Positions 11,301 through 17,601 of a stretch of DNA of 44,863 bases are shown piece after piece. Under the pieces are notes generated by a model. The model was not told the DNA's origin. It did no database searches and saw only the letters and a list, made by a program, of their open reading frames with translations. Location: the NCBI GenBank assembly GCA_002726205.1, contig PBSL01000002.1:26999-71861 (forward strand). Direction: 5' to 3'. This DNA is from Planctomycetaceae bacterium (GTDB lineage Bacteria > Planctomycetota > Planctomycetia > Planctomycetales > Planctomycetaceae). A program made the translations under genes and the position numbers. The number at the start of each line of letters is the position of its first letter. Position 1 is the first letter of the stretch.

Positions 11301-13336
11301 CGCTCAACGAGCCGGTCCGCAAACAACTGTTTCTGATCGCCCAGGCCACGCTGCCGCCCCCGTCCGCGAACTCGAAGAGCCTTTCGGCTCCCCAGACCAT
11401 TTTCGAACGAACGGTGGTCCCGGGAAGTGATGACGAAGCGGGGGGGCAGTACCAGCCGCTGGCAACACAGGAACGCTACGTGGTCCTGATCAACCAATCG
11501 CGTCGGCAGCTCCTGCGGGAAGAGGTTCCCGGTGTGGAGCGGATCGAAAAGGACGATCTCGACGACGTGAAAGTGCGGGTTGACCGGCAGTTGTTCGACC
11601 AGGCCACCGAGATGCTGCAGGTGGCGTCGACGGCCGCGACACCACAGTGGACGCTGGCCTCGGCAACGACCGAGCAGGGGACCACTGCCGAGGTGCAATT
11701 GGCCGAGCTTGTGACCGTGTTGGCCGCCGACGGCAGTTGGCGAACGCGTGCGTCGTACACGATTCGTAATCGTTCGCATCAGTTCCTGGCCGTGCGGATG
11801 CCGGAGAAGGCCCGGGTGCTGGCGGTGATCGTCGCCGGACGGCCATCGCGACCGGTAGAATCCGCCGCGTCCCGGAAGGAGAACATCGTCCTGGTCGCGT
11901 TGCCCAACACCAGCGAGGGCGATCGGTCATTCCAGGTCGTCTTGATCCTCTCGGGACGCCTGGCCGATGGACCGCTTCCGCGTGGTTTTCATCTCTTCGC
12001 CGATCAACGGCGTCTTCCCGTGCCTCACGTGGTCAAGCCCGCCGAGGACGATGCGGTGGAAGTGCCGGGAGTGTTTCAGGAATTCGAAATGCCCGTCCGC
12101 AGGATCTCCTGGTCGGTCCATGTTCCCGATGATCTCGATGTCGAACCGATCGATGATGAACAAACCAACCTGTCATTAGTCGGCAGTGATCGCCTCAAAC
12201 TCAACCAGCAACACGCGATTCTCGACGAGGCCAATTACCTGTTGAACGTGCTCGAGGGACGAGCCAGCAGCAAGGCGAAGTACAAGGCGGCCGCCAATCT
12301 CAAGGGGCTCGGGACAGCCCTGCTGGATTACACCAGCGAGCAGCGCGGACTTCGGTCGGTTCAATCCGGGAATGACCGGGAAGATTTTCAGAGAATGAAC
12401 GAGCAGTTCCAGGGCCGATACAAGAAGGCCCTCGAGCGGGTCAAGGTGGACCAGGGCCAGCAGACGCTGACGATTGTCGATGATTCCGGAAACCTGGCGG
12501 GACAGGATGAGAGTTTGCAGAAGGCCCAGATCCTCAGGAACAACAGCCGGCTGCTCAGAGAAAATCGCGACGTTGTGCAACAGCAGGGCCAGCAGCAGCA
12601 GACCGGGAAATTCGCTTTCACCCTGAAAGTGCCGGCGGCAAAACCGAGGCCGACCAAGGGGAAGGCTGGCAAGAAGAACAAGGACGTCGCTTCGAAGAAA
12701 CGGGACACATCCCAGTTGCGGCAGAAGCGACGCAGCCAGAGCCTGAAACAGGCCAAGGAGCTCAACACGGCGCTCGAGAATCAAAGGGCACTACAGCAAC
12801 AAAACGTGATGCCTCAACAAGAACGTCCCTTCGATCAGTCTTTGAACCAGATCGTGGGATCCCCTGGAGAGCAGTCGCCGATGGGGGGTCTTGGCGCAGC
12901 AGGTATGGGTGGTGGAGCCTCTGGAGAAGATGGAGAGGTTGCTCTGATCGGTGATCCGACCGCAGGAGACACTGCGGGGGGACTGTCGGTTGAATTCGAT
13001 ATTCCGACCGGGGGCCAGATGCTGCAGTTTGCCACGACCCGGGGCGGCCCCAAGCTGGGCCTGGCGATCCGGCCCCGCGAGTCGATCAAGTTGGGATTGA
13101 ACCTGTTGTGGACGGTTGCCTGGTTGGCCGTCGCCGCCGGGATCATCGTGGCCTGCCGGCGTCCCGAGACCCTGGCCGCCCTGCAACGCCACTTCGCCAA
13201 GGGATTGGTCGGCGTCGGGCTGGTCGGGTTTCTGTTGTTGCCCGGGTTGCTGGCCTGGTCGGGATTCCTGGTCTTCGTGGTCGGCGGGGTAACTTTCGCC
13301 GTGCAACACCGGGTGGTTCGTGTCGACGCCGCCTGA
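5321..13336 (+). CDS. Giant exported protein made of two fused family copies (2671 aa)
   Basis: A 2671-residue protein that reads as two homologous exoproteins joined head to tail. The first half has a signal peptide (hydrophobic 14-25, then SVSAQ), a head motif at about 40-65 (VFVPIEDLDVV ... EKDEFRKLQKLA), a long beta-rich body, a hydrophobic hairpin at about 977-1028, a tail motif (SLALEIQPPAGSVSRHFHF) and more helices at about 1216-1290. At about 1299-1323 there is a second, internal signal-peptide-like stretch ending in an AxA site (AIA, 1321-1323). A second head motif follows at 1361 (SRVLIPQREFLRLW), then another beta-rich body and a Gln-rich, charged coiled-coil-like region at about 2250-2520. 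The second tail motif (LSVEFDIPTGGQMLQF) precedes C-terminal helices at about 2593-2665. It starts with GTG inside a GTGA overlap with the upstream paralogue. No catalytic motif is visible; a surface or envelope structural or adhesive role is only an inference. Confidence 0.85.
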   Translation: MSVFFGSGRWSIRLVVLLWLIAGSVSAQSTATPPRSRRVFVPIEDLDVVLAGDRRGVLLEKDEFRKLQKLAASNEATRPRVPVPLVLREVLYTARLSGDHLLIDTTVRFHQFARGWQTLSLPLRGVSVERAVLSGRPARMARFRLPGKKGQPTVSGLELFHDRPGPARLELGLSAPLASLGSDKVAAFGLIPAATASLVVHLPAGKHLLVDGLAVRRPAATEKPATYTLPVGGRSEVRLAVTDRRAERSGDKLAFASTAFGIGVAPGEVTWQAVTRLDVFGQAHNRLVATVPRSLEITDVESSGLQGWVLADDPGDERLTQITLDYRQPFTGSRRVVFKGVMTTVVGQLWQVPRLRLPGVTSHVGQVLVQYPPGVRLQVTTASGVRRVAGVVALKGVAAGGGALRFDAWREDFSLSFATETKRQELQAGLATILEIGDQGLDLVAEATIESRFSPLFQVDLSTPVDWNVTGVRVAGKSIPWQRLPDADQRHRLRIGFEKALPEGTEVRVTVLAHRDLPDWPLASDRQHVVPLPDVALEVGGDGNAGGRSGLIVEGTYVIKAPEEYDVVADDLVGLDESRLELTGQRLGYTYQGLKIGGTLRVIRRPVRLSAESLTVARLDRGTLATHYETRLDIQGGGTRTVVIDLPEQAGLDLRFRLLQSPYRIIEQLPAAAIDGRRRWALKFDEFVRGRVSLAVDLTMAREQAAEKSEAVDGTSRTFRLPTLAVIGAERENGYVAIESADDQQIEVDAFETGDRQTKLSEVDPIDLPATTYRPREQIVAAYRYLVAGYRVAVTETRFDHGSVMAAVCHHSTVTSVLARTGEFQHRASFDLTAAGVQSLLVNLGGTSAQARTLWAVTIDGQPIKARRRDEKTFVVSWPTDEAGSGRHSLAIFYKSQVPPLTGSGRLSQTAPLVSLVEGTGREQPPIEVLEQSWTLHHPGQTLVVESEGEFVPAAALDRVSLLGRMKESFRVTSPRNLLMRAVLLLVVLGGLAVLTLAFRRRRYLGLAAATMALLAVGVMTSVIMYSGLRSDMSRGLVQSMAMPTSSEGADFDSAVEMEAAVAEDARSRSNTLGDALPQGRELVEEKLADIAEKSKETPSQGAKPALPAAPGDPGNGPFGGVDPTNRPASESRQPPPPVPTENDEQAASGKPARKLSRSEGAVLSLALEIQPPAGSVSRHFHFLGSNDFPGSEGDRPPAALEIGYQDLGAQATERWFWIVLVVGCCWFLRSRSLTQRCVAAIAAVIGPLALVTVLPVSWNIFLDGLFLGAVAGSGLWLTIGAVGNLPSAWSWCRSRLPGGIVRTGGLLLAVSLMAFSSRTAIAQQPAAKVSAAAKRPPLAKSGLPREVIPFDSKSDPLKASRVLIPQREFLRLWNLAHPDRQVLPAAPRPAVVAGAAWEARVVAGAEGVPNRVAVRGVLQLYSFRDGQVVLSLPLGSVALGGARLDGKPAPVVTRARAAAPLAVVLNGRGAHRLEIEFDVALRQTGPAGRFTVPLLAVPAGRFRFLLPAKDLLVRVNGSTTRHRRSVTDGNESIDIGVDAGGPLLISWQPRQSLAAADGLIQLESYTSVRVADNGVHRRGHYRFRVRQGGLPEVAFELPATVRLQRVSGIDVGGWDLDEVDKQRRLRVFFRRRVTDETSVELELFQDQRVGANSTRLAVDAIRVVGHERDSGLLALFVEDQFAVGVATSTGLKQVDLKQHARPGWISRRPGSPERPAVMAPPQLAFKYISRPFGLALQVRRRIPVATSVARHAVRVEHRKVRIASRIRWHLSQAARSGVTFDLPIDYLPVGVAATGLADWFVHVNDDGRRRLTVKFDAPRTGTVDVVLDGVLPRSPEKEELKLSLPRPLDTGRLLGQLAVWIDEAYTARISSRGGWRSLDPSRVDPDLGRRDPRKARFAFDSNSSSPDPVSLQVTKAIAGLQAAVVTVITVTDTLVDYSLALSWKITQAAADEFVFTTPGRLKGSLQFRDGRIREVRSEPIAADPQGRVRWTITLNEPVRKQLFLIAQATLPPPSANSKSLSAPQTIFERTVVPGSDDEAGGQYQPLATQERYVVLINQSRRQLLREEVPGVERIEKDDLDDVKVRVDRQLFDQATEMLQVASTAATPQWTLASATTEQGTTAEVQLAELVTVLAADGSWRTRASYTIRNRSHQFLAVRMPEKARVLAVIVAGRPSRPVESAASRKENIVLVALPNTSEGDRSFQVVLILSGRLADGPLPRGFHLFADQRRLPVPHVVKPAEDDAVEVPGVFQEFEMPVRRISWSVHVPDDLDVEPIDDEQTNLSLVGSDRLKLNQQHAILDEANYLLNVLEGRASSKAKYKAAANLKGLGTALLDYTSEQRGLRSVQSGNDREDFQRMNEQFQGRYKKALERVKVDQGQQTLTIVDDSGNLAGQDESLQKAQILRNNSRLLRENRDVVQQQGQQQQTGKFAFTLKVPAAKPRPTKGKAGKKNKDVASKKRDTSQLRQKRRSQSLKQAKELNTALENQRALQQQNVMPQQERPFDQSLNQIVGSPGEQSPMGGLGAAGMGGGASGEDGEVALIGDPTAGDTAGGLSVEFDIPTGGQMLQFATTRGGPKLGLAIRPRESIKLGLNLLWTVAWLAVAAGIIVACRRPETLAALQRHFAKGLVGVGLVGFLLLPGLLAWSGFLVFVVGGVTFAVQHRVVRVDAA

Positions 13337-14710
13337 TCAGGGTGTCGGCGGGCGGATTGTCCAACGCGGGAAGCTGAGTGGAACCGGGACCTTGATGATC
13401 AGCGTGGCGGCTTCGAACACGAAGTCCCAGTCGGCCGGTCGCCCGTCGAGTTCCTTGAAATGGTAGGTGATCTGGGCCGTGCCGTCTCCGAGCCGGGGTG
13501 TTTCCAACCGGCTGAATTTCACACGCTGTTTTGCGGTGTTGGCAAGGTGAGCCCGGTTGTACAGCAGCCCGATACGATGGGATTCGAAGGCCGGTCCGCC
13601 CGATTCGTAGTTGACCTGGATCTGCACGACGGCGTTGAACCGGTCGTTTTCGATCGGCAGGAACTTTGCCGACTGCAGCACGACCGCGACACCGGCTCGT
13701 CGGCTGGTCGACTTGCTGGATTGCGACGGTCGCGGAAAACGGAAGGCCTGGGTCCCGGCCGCCAGCCAGACATTGGCCCGACCCACCAGGGTAATTTCTT
13801 TCAGCGGTGTGGCCGCGGCAGACTGGAAGTCCAGTCGCAGTTGCAGGCGCGGATCGTCGCTGCCCAGGGGCAACTCCAACGTGGCATCGGGACTGCGTGG
13901 AGCGAGCGGCCGGGAGGATCCGTCCCGGAAATGGCCCCGGGCCCGAAAGTCGGCCGGTCGGCAGACCAGGTAGAGGGGGCGCAACCGCGGTTCGGCCGCC
14001 CAGGCCAACCGTAACGGGATCAGCAGTTGGTCGCTGCCGGGGATCTTGCGTGGAGTTCGCGAGGTGGCGACCACGCGAAACGGGCCCGGCCTGGCGATCG
14101 ATCCGACCGGATCCGGAGTGGGCCCCGGCGTCAGTGCGGCGGTGCCCGGTCGGCTGATCAGTCCCGTCCGCGCTGCCAGACGATCGAGAACGTCCCAGTA
14201 GGTCTGCTTGTCGAAGCGAACCGGAAAAGACCTCGACCGCAGGGCGCCAGGAACGGCGACCAGTTTCAAGGGGTTTCCGGATTGCCGACTGATGGCCTCG
14301 ACGATCTTCTCCAGGGGAAAAGTGCCCTCGAGGGTCACACGGGAGGCTTCGGCCGAGCGGATGGCCTGGGTCTGTTCGAGCGATCGCCGGATGCGACGCA
14401 CGGCCGCCCTGGTTGCCACATTCTTCAGCGACGACGGGGGTGGCAGGTGATCGAGTATCCCAGGACCGAGTGACAGCAGTTTTCTTCGTGCCCGCTCACG
14501 GGTGGCCCGCCGGTTGTTGCCCAGTTCGACGACCAGCTGTTGGATTTCACGAGCCAGTTGCTTGGTCTTTGCAGTCGACTTTGTTGATTGGCCCCGGGCC
14601 GAAGACAACGGGACGATGATGGCCACGAAAAGCGTGATCCCGCCCAGGAACCGACCGACGCCTCCACGGCGTGGCGTTTTGCGTCGGGAAATTCGTGGCG
14701 TGACGAACAT
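13337..14710 (-). CDS. Secreted STN-like domain protein
   Basis: A 457-aa exported protein of unknown function. The N terminus has a basic region then a hydrophobic core (FLGGITLFVAIIVPL), giving a Sec signal peptide. Next comes a helical segment resembling a HEAT-type repeat (ATRERARRKLLSLGPG). The region FPLEKIVEAISRQSG ... KQTYWDVLDRLAARTG resembles the short secretin/TonB N-terminal (STN) fold. The C-terminal half is beta-rich. I placed the start at the ATG at 14710, which gives a clean signal peptide; an in-frame ATG at 14755 would add 15 residues, and neither has a strong ribosome site. Its stop abuts that of the giant 2671-aa gene (TGATCA, 13334-13339), so the two converge with no spacer. 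A link with the giant exoproteins is suggested only by proximity and shared export. Confidence 0.7.
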   Translation of the reverse strand: MFVTPRISRRKTPRRGGVGRFLGGITLFVAIIVPLSSARGQSTKSTAKTKQLAREIQQLVVELGNNRRATRERARRKLLSLGPGILDHLPPPSSLKNVATRAAVRRIRRSLEQTQAIRSAEASRVTLEGTFPLEKIVEAISRQSGNPLKLVAVPGALRSRSFPVRFDKQTYWDVLDRLAARTGLISRPGTAALTPGPTPDPVGSIARPGPFRVVATSRTPRKIPGSDQLLIPLRLAWAAEPRLRPLYLVCRPADFRARGHFRDGSSRPLAPRSPDATLELPLGSDDPRLQLRLDFQSAAATPLKEITLVGRANVWLAAGTQAFRFPRPSQSSKSTSRRAGVAVVLQSAKFLPIENDRFNAVVQIQVNYESGGPAFESHRIGLLYNRAHLANTAKQRVKFSRLETPRLGDGTAQITYHFKELDGRPADWDFVFEAATLIIKVPVPLSFPRWTIRPPTP

Positions 14711-14808
14711 TGGCTGGATCGACGTTGACGCTGGCGGCCGAGAGAACCTGGTCATTCGAGTGTACGTGAGATGGAGACGAGTTGCACGAATCGGGAACCA
14801 GGGGTCGA

Positions 14809-14837
14809 TTGACTCGGTGTTGTCCAGGAGATGTAAT
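14809..14837 (+). promoter_or_regulatory. Sigma70-type promoter of the metalloregulator gene
   Basis: TTGACT (14809-14814), a 17-nt spacer and TGTAAT (14832-14837) match the consensus at five of six positions in each box. Transcription would begin near 14844, just before the GAGGAG ribosome site (14846-14851) and the ATG at 14860. This supports that start over the longer frame beginning at 14782. A DtxR-type protein could autoregulate here, but no clear palindromic operator is visible. Confidence 0.5.
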
Positions 14838-14859
14838 CAATGGGCGAGGAGTGGTGCTG

Positions 14860-15525
14860 ATGCCGAGCCTGACCGTCGAAAATTATCTCAAGGCAATCCT
14901 GCAGATCGGCTTGCGGGAGCAGGTGACGTGGGTGTCAACCGGGCAATTGTCCCTGGCGCTGAGTGTTTCGCCGGGTACGGTAACCAGCATGCAGAAGACG
15001 CTGTCGGATGCGGGACTGGCGGAATACCGGCCCTACGAGGGAGTGTGCCTGACGGAGGCCGGGCGGACGCTGGCGGTACGGATGTTGCGGCGTCACCGGT
15101 TGATTGAACAGTTCCTGGTCGAGACGCTGGGGTTGTCGTGGGACCAGGTTCACGAGGAAGCCGAGCACATGGAGCATGCAGTCAGCGATGTCCTGGTTGA
15201 CCGCATCGACGAATTTCTTGGCCGTCCGCATTCGGATCCACACGGTGATCCGATTCCGACGGCTGACGGGAAATTGCCCGAACACGTTTCCGATGCAGTG
15301 ACGCTGGATTCCTGTACGGTTGGCAGTGGCGTCCGCATCGTGCGGGTGATCAACCAGGGCACCGAGTTTCTTCAGTTCCTGACTCACAATGGCGTGGCCC
15401 TGGGCGTGGAAGGCCGGGTGTTGTCGAACAACCGCGAGGCGGGCCTGGTGACACTGGAGATCGATGGTGCCGCGGTGGTGCTGGGACAGCAGGCGGCCGA
15501 GCAGTTGCTTGTCGACCAGGTGTAG
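14860..15525 (+). CDS. DtxR/MntR-family metal-dependent transcriptional regulator
   Basis: This 221-aa protein matches the DtxR/MntR/IdeR family, cytoplasmic repressors that bind DNA when loaded with Fe(II) or Mn(II). The N-terminal winged helix-turn-helix covers about residues 1-65 (TVENYLKAI, then VSPGTVTSMQKTLSDAGL). The metal-binding dimerisation domain follows (RRHRLIEQFLVETLGL, then EEAEHMEHAVSD) with the family hallmark DPHGDPIP near residue 130. The last 70 residues form an SH3-like/FeoA-type domain. The ATG at 14860 is favoured by GAGGAG 8 nt upstream and by the promoter position. The convergent HflK-type gene ends 19 nt away. A metal ATPase operon lies just beyond that, so control of metal export is a reasonable but unproven guess. 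Confidence 0.88.
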   Translation: MPSLTVENYLKAILQIGLREQVTWVSTGQLSLALSVSPGTVTSMQKTLSDAGLAEYRPYEGVCLTEAGRTLAVRMLRRHRLIEQFLVETLGLSWDQVHEEAEHMEHAVSDVLVDRIDEFLGRPHSDPHGDPIPTADGKLPEHVSDAVTLDSCTVGSGVRIVRVINQGTEFLQFLTHNGVALGVEGRVLSNNREAGLVTLEIDGAAVVLGQQAAEQLLVDQV

Positions 15526-15544
15526 TTGCCGGGTCACGCTACGG

Positions 15545-16552
15545 TTACTGTTGCGGATCCTTGAGGATCGTCAGGTCGACGGCCCGTCCCGAGTCGAGCA
15601 GGACCTTGGCGGCGACGCGTGAGAAGACTGTCTGCATGGTATCGAGGTACATGCGTCGCATGGCCAGGTGGCGTGTTGCCAGGTAGTCCTGGGGGCCGCT
15701 GTCGGCTTCGCGATGGATTTGCGACACGAGTTGGTTGAATCGTGACGCCTCGCCCCGGGCGGATGAAATCAACCGGCTCTTGTACGCGGCGGCTTCGAAC
15801 TGGATCCGTTGTGCCTCGGCCTCGCGTTGAAAAGTCCGTTTCCCGGCGTATGCCGTGGCATTGTTGATGTGGGTCTGGCGTTCGGCCCGGGCGTTCATCA
15901 CTTCCAGGAATTCCGACTTGACCTGGATTGGCGGGTAGACGGCGCCCACGGTGACGTCATCGATGACGAGACCGAGTTGCTGAACGGGCTCCTGGGCAAG
16001 CCGTTCCACCAGGAGGCTCTTGAGCCGGTTTCGGCCGAGGACGTGGACGAAGTCCACGCCGCATCGCGTGACAGTGTCGGCGACCAGCGATTCGGCAAGC
16101 AATCGCAACCGGGTCTCGGGCGTGGCGATGCCGAAAAGAAATTGAGCGATGTCGTCGACGTGGTAATGGATGGTGACCTGGAGGTTGAGGATATTTCGGT
16201 CGCCGGTCAGGAACTGGGACTGCAGGGCCGGATCGACGGGTACAAGGAACTCGTCTGGATTTCCTTCTTCCAGGGTCGCATCGAACTCGGGTTGGCCGAT
16301 CGACATCGTGCGAACTTCGTGGGTGTTGATACGGTCAACCCGTGTCAATGGCCAGGGCAAATCCCAGCGGAGTCCGCTCGATCTCACCGCGACGCCTCCA
16401 CCCGGGTTGCGGTCCAGTTGTCCAAAGCGGCGAATCACGGCCTGTTCATTGCCACGGACGATATAGAATCCACTGACCAGCCAGGCCAGCAGCAGGACGA
16501 CCAGCGGAACTGCAGTTCGGCCGGCGGCGGTGAAGAACGTGGTGCGACTCAT
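15545..16552 (-). CDS. hflK: HflK-like SPFH/band-7 protein
   Basis: A 335-aa membrane-anchored SPFH (stomatin/prohibitin/HflK) protein. One N-terminal transmembrane helix (about 14-32) is followed by the typical entry YIVRGNEQAVIRRFG and GLRWDLPWPLTRVDR. The SPFH body is next, then an Ala/Glu/Arg-rich helical region (AYAGKRTFQREAEAQR) typical of HflK/HflC stalk helices. In other bacteria HflK and HflC form a large cage in the inner membrane around the FtsH protease and modulate its activity. It is the last gene of a minus-strand operon. Its ATG overlaps the stop of the preceding HflC-like gene (TGATG), and AAGGAGG lies about 10 nt upstream. FtsH is encoded elsewhere in this window. Assignment to HflK rather than HflC is by sequence pattern and order. 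Confidence 0.82.
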   Translation of the reverse strand: MSRTTFFTAAGRTAVPLVVLLLAWLVSGFYIVRGNEQAVIRRFGQLDRNPGGGVAVRSSGLRWDLPWPLTRVDRINTHEVRTMSIGQPEFDATLEEGNPDEFLVPVDPALQSQFLTGDRNILNLQVTIHYHVDDIAQFLFGIATPETRLRLLAESLVADTVTRCGVDFVHVLGRNRLKSLLVERLAQEPVQQLGLVIDDVTVGAVYPPIQVKSEFLEVMNARAERQTHINNATAYAGKRTFQREAEAQRIQFEAAAYKSRLISSARGEASRFNQLVSQIHREADSGPQDYLATRHLAMRRMYLDTMQTVFSRVAAKVLLDSGRAVDLTILKDPQQ

Positions 16553-17601
16553 CAGCGACTTCCCTCCTTGCCTGCCGATGTGGCCCGCGGGGCGGGAGCG
16601 TCGGTCGGTTCGGCACGAACACCCTCGGTCAGCAGTTTCAGCAGGCTGTTCGAGGCCGAGAGGACCAGCGTGGTTCGATCGTTGAGGATGAGGCGATAAC
16701 TGTCGAGAGTCCGGGTGAAACGGTAAAACTCCGGATCGCGGCGGTGGGCCTGATTGAGGATCGACAGGCTCTCGGCATCGGCCCGGCCGCGAATCACGTC
16801 GGCTTCCTGTTGCGCGTTGGCGATGATCTCGCTGTACTGCAGATCCGCCCGGCTCTTGATCTTGGTGTTTTCAGCCAATCCGTCACTGCGGTATTCCTCG
16901 GCAATCTTCTTGCGTTCCGTCTTCATCCGTTCGAAGACGGCGACCTGGTTTTGCCGGGGAAAGTTCAGTCGCTTGATCCTGACATCGATCAACTCGATCC
17001 CGTAGCGTTCCAGGACCAGGGCGGCGAGTTCCTTGCGGACGGCCTTGGGAATCGTGACCAGCAATCCGGGCCGGGCGACGTCCGGGCCCGACCCCGAGTC
17101 GTGAACATCGACCAGTTGACCGAATTCGGTTTCTCCCAACCGCGTTCTCAGTGCCGGCAGCACGTGCTCGGCCAGGCGGGTCCTCGCGGTGTCGTGATCT
17201 CCCAGCGCGGTAAAAAACCGGTAGAGGGGCGGTTTGTTTTTCGTGGTGTCGGCTGCGGTGTCGGGGGTGGCAATTCGCCAGCAGAGGAAGGAATCGACGG
17301 TGACGTTTTTCTTGTCGGCTGTCACCATTTCACCACCCGGGGGGTCATGAAGTTGTACACGGGCGTCGAAGCGTCGCACGGCGTCCAGGGGCCAGGGCAG
17401 CTTGAATTTCAGGCCCCGGTCGGCGGGTTGGTCGTAGATCGCGGCGATCTTCCCGAGTCTTTCGACAAGCACCCATTCGGATTCGTCGACAAAGGTGCAC
17501 GAGGATCCGGCCAGGCCACAGACGACTGTGAGTCCGGCCAGTCCCAGGAGGAATCGGGAGGAGGGCGTGCCCGGGCGGGCCGATTTCTGTTCATCGTTCA
17601 T
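16552..17601 (-). CDS. hflC: HflC-like SPFH/band-7 protein
   Basis: A 349-aa SPFH protein resembling HflC. The N-terminal hydrophobic segment (about 17-35) precedes the entry EWVLVERLGKI and LKFKLPWPLDAVRRFDAR, then TADKKNVTVDSFLCWRI, typical of HflC. The C-terminal helices contain ERMKTERKKIAEEYRSDG and DVIRGRADAESL, close to classical HflC wording. The helix contains one Cys (SSC), but the lipobox is poor, so a membrane anchor is preferred over a lipoprotein. The start overlaps the end of the ATPase-SPFH gene by 11 nt and the stop overlaps the HflK start (TGATG), so the three proteins are probably made in fixed ratio and form one membrane complex. Confidence 0.84.
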   Translation of the reverse strand: MNDEQKSARPGTPSSRFLLGLAGLTVVCGLAGSSCTFVDESEWVLVERLGKIAAIYDQPADRGLKFKLPWPLDAVRRFDARVQLHDPPGGEMVTADKKNVTVDSFLCWRIATPDTAADTTKNKPPLYRFFTALGDHDTARTRLAEHVLPALRTRLGETEFGQLVDVHDSGSGPDVARPGLLVTIPKAVRKELAALVLERYGIELIDVRIKRLNFPRQNQVAVFERMKTERKKIAEEYRSDGLAENTKIKSRADLQYSEIIANAQQEADVIRGRADAESLSILNQAHRRDPEFYRFTRTLDSYRLILNDRTTLVLSASNSLLKLLTEGVRAEPTDAPAPRATSAGKEGSR

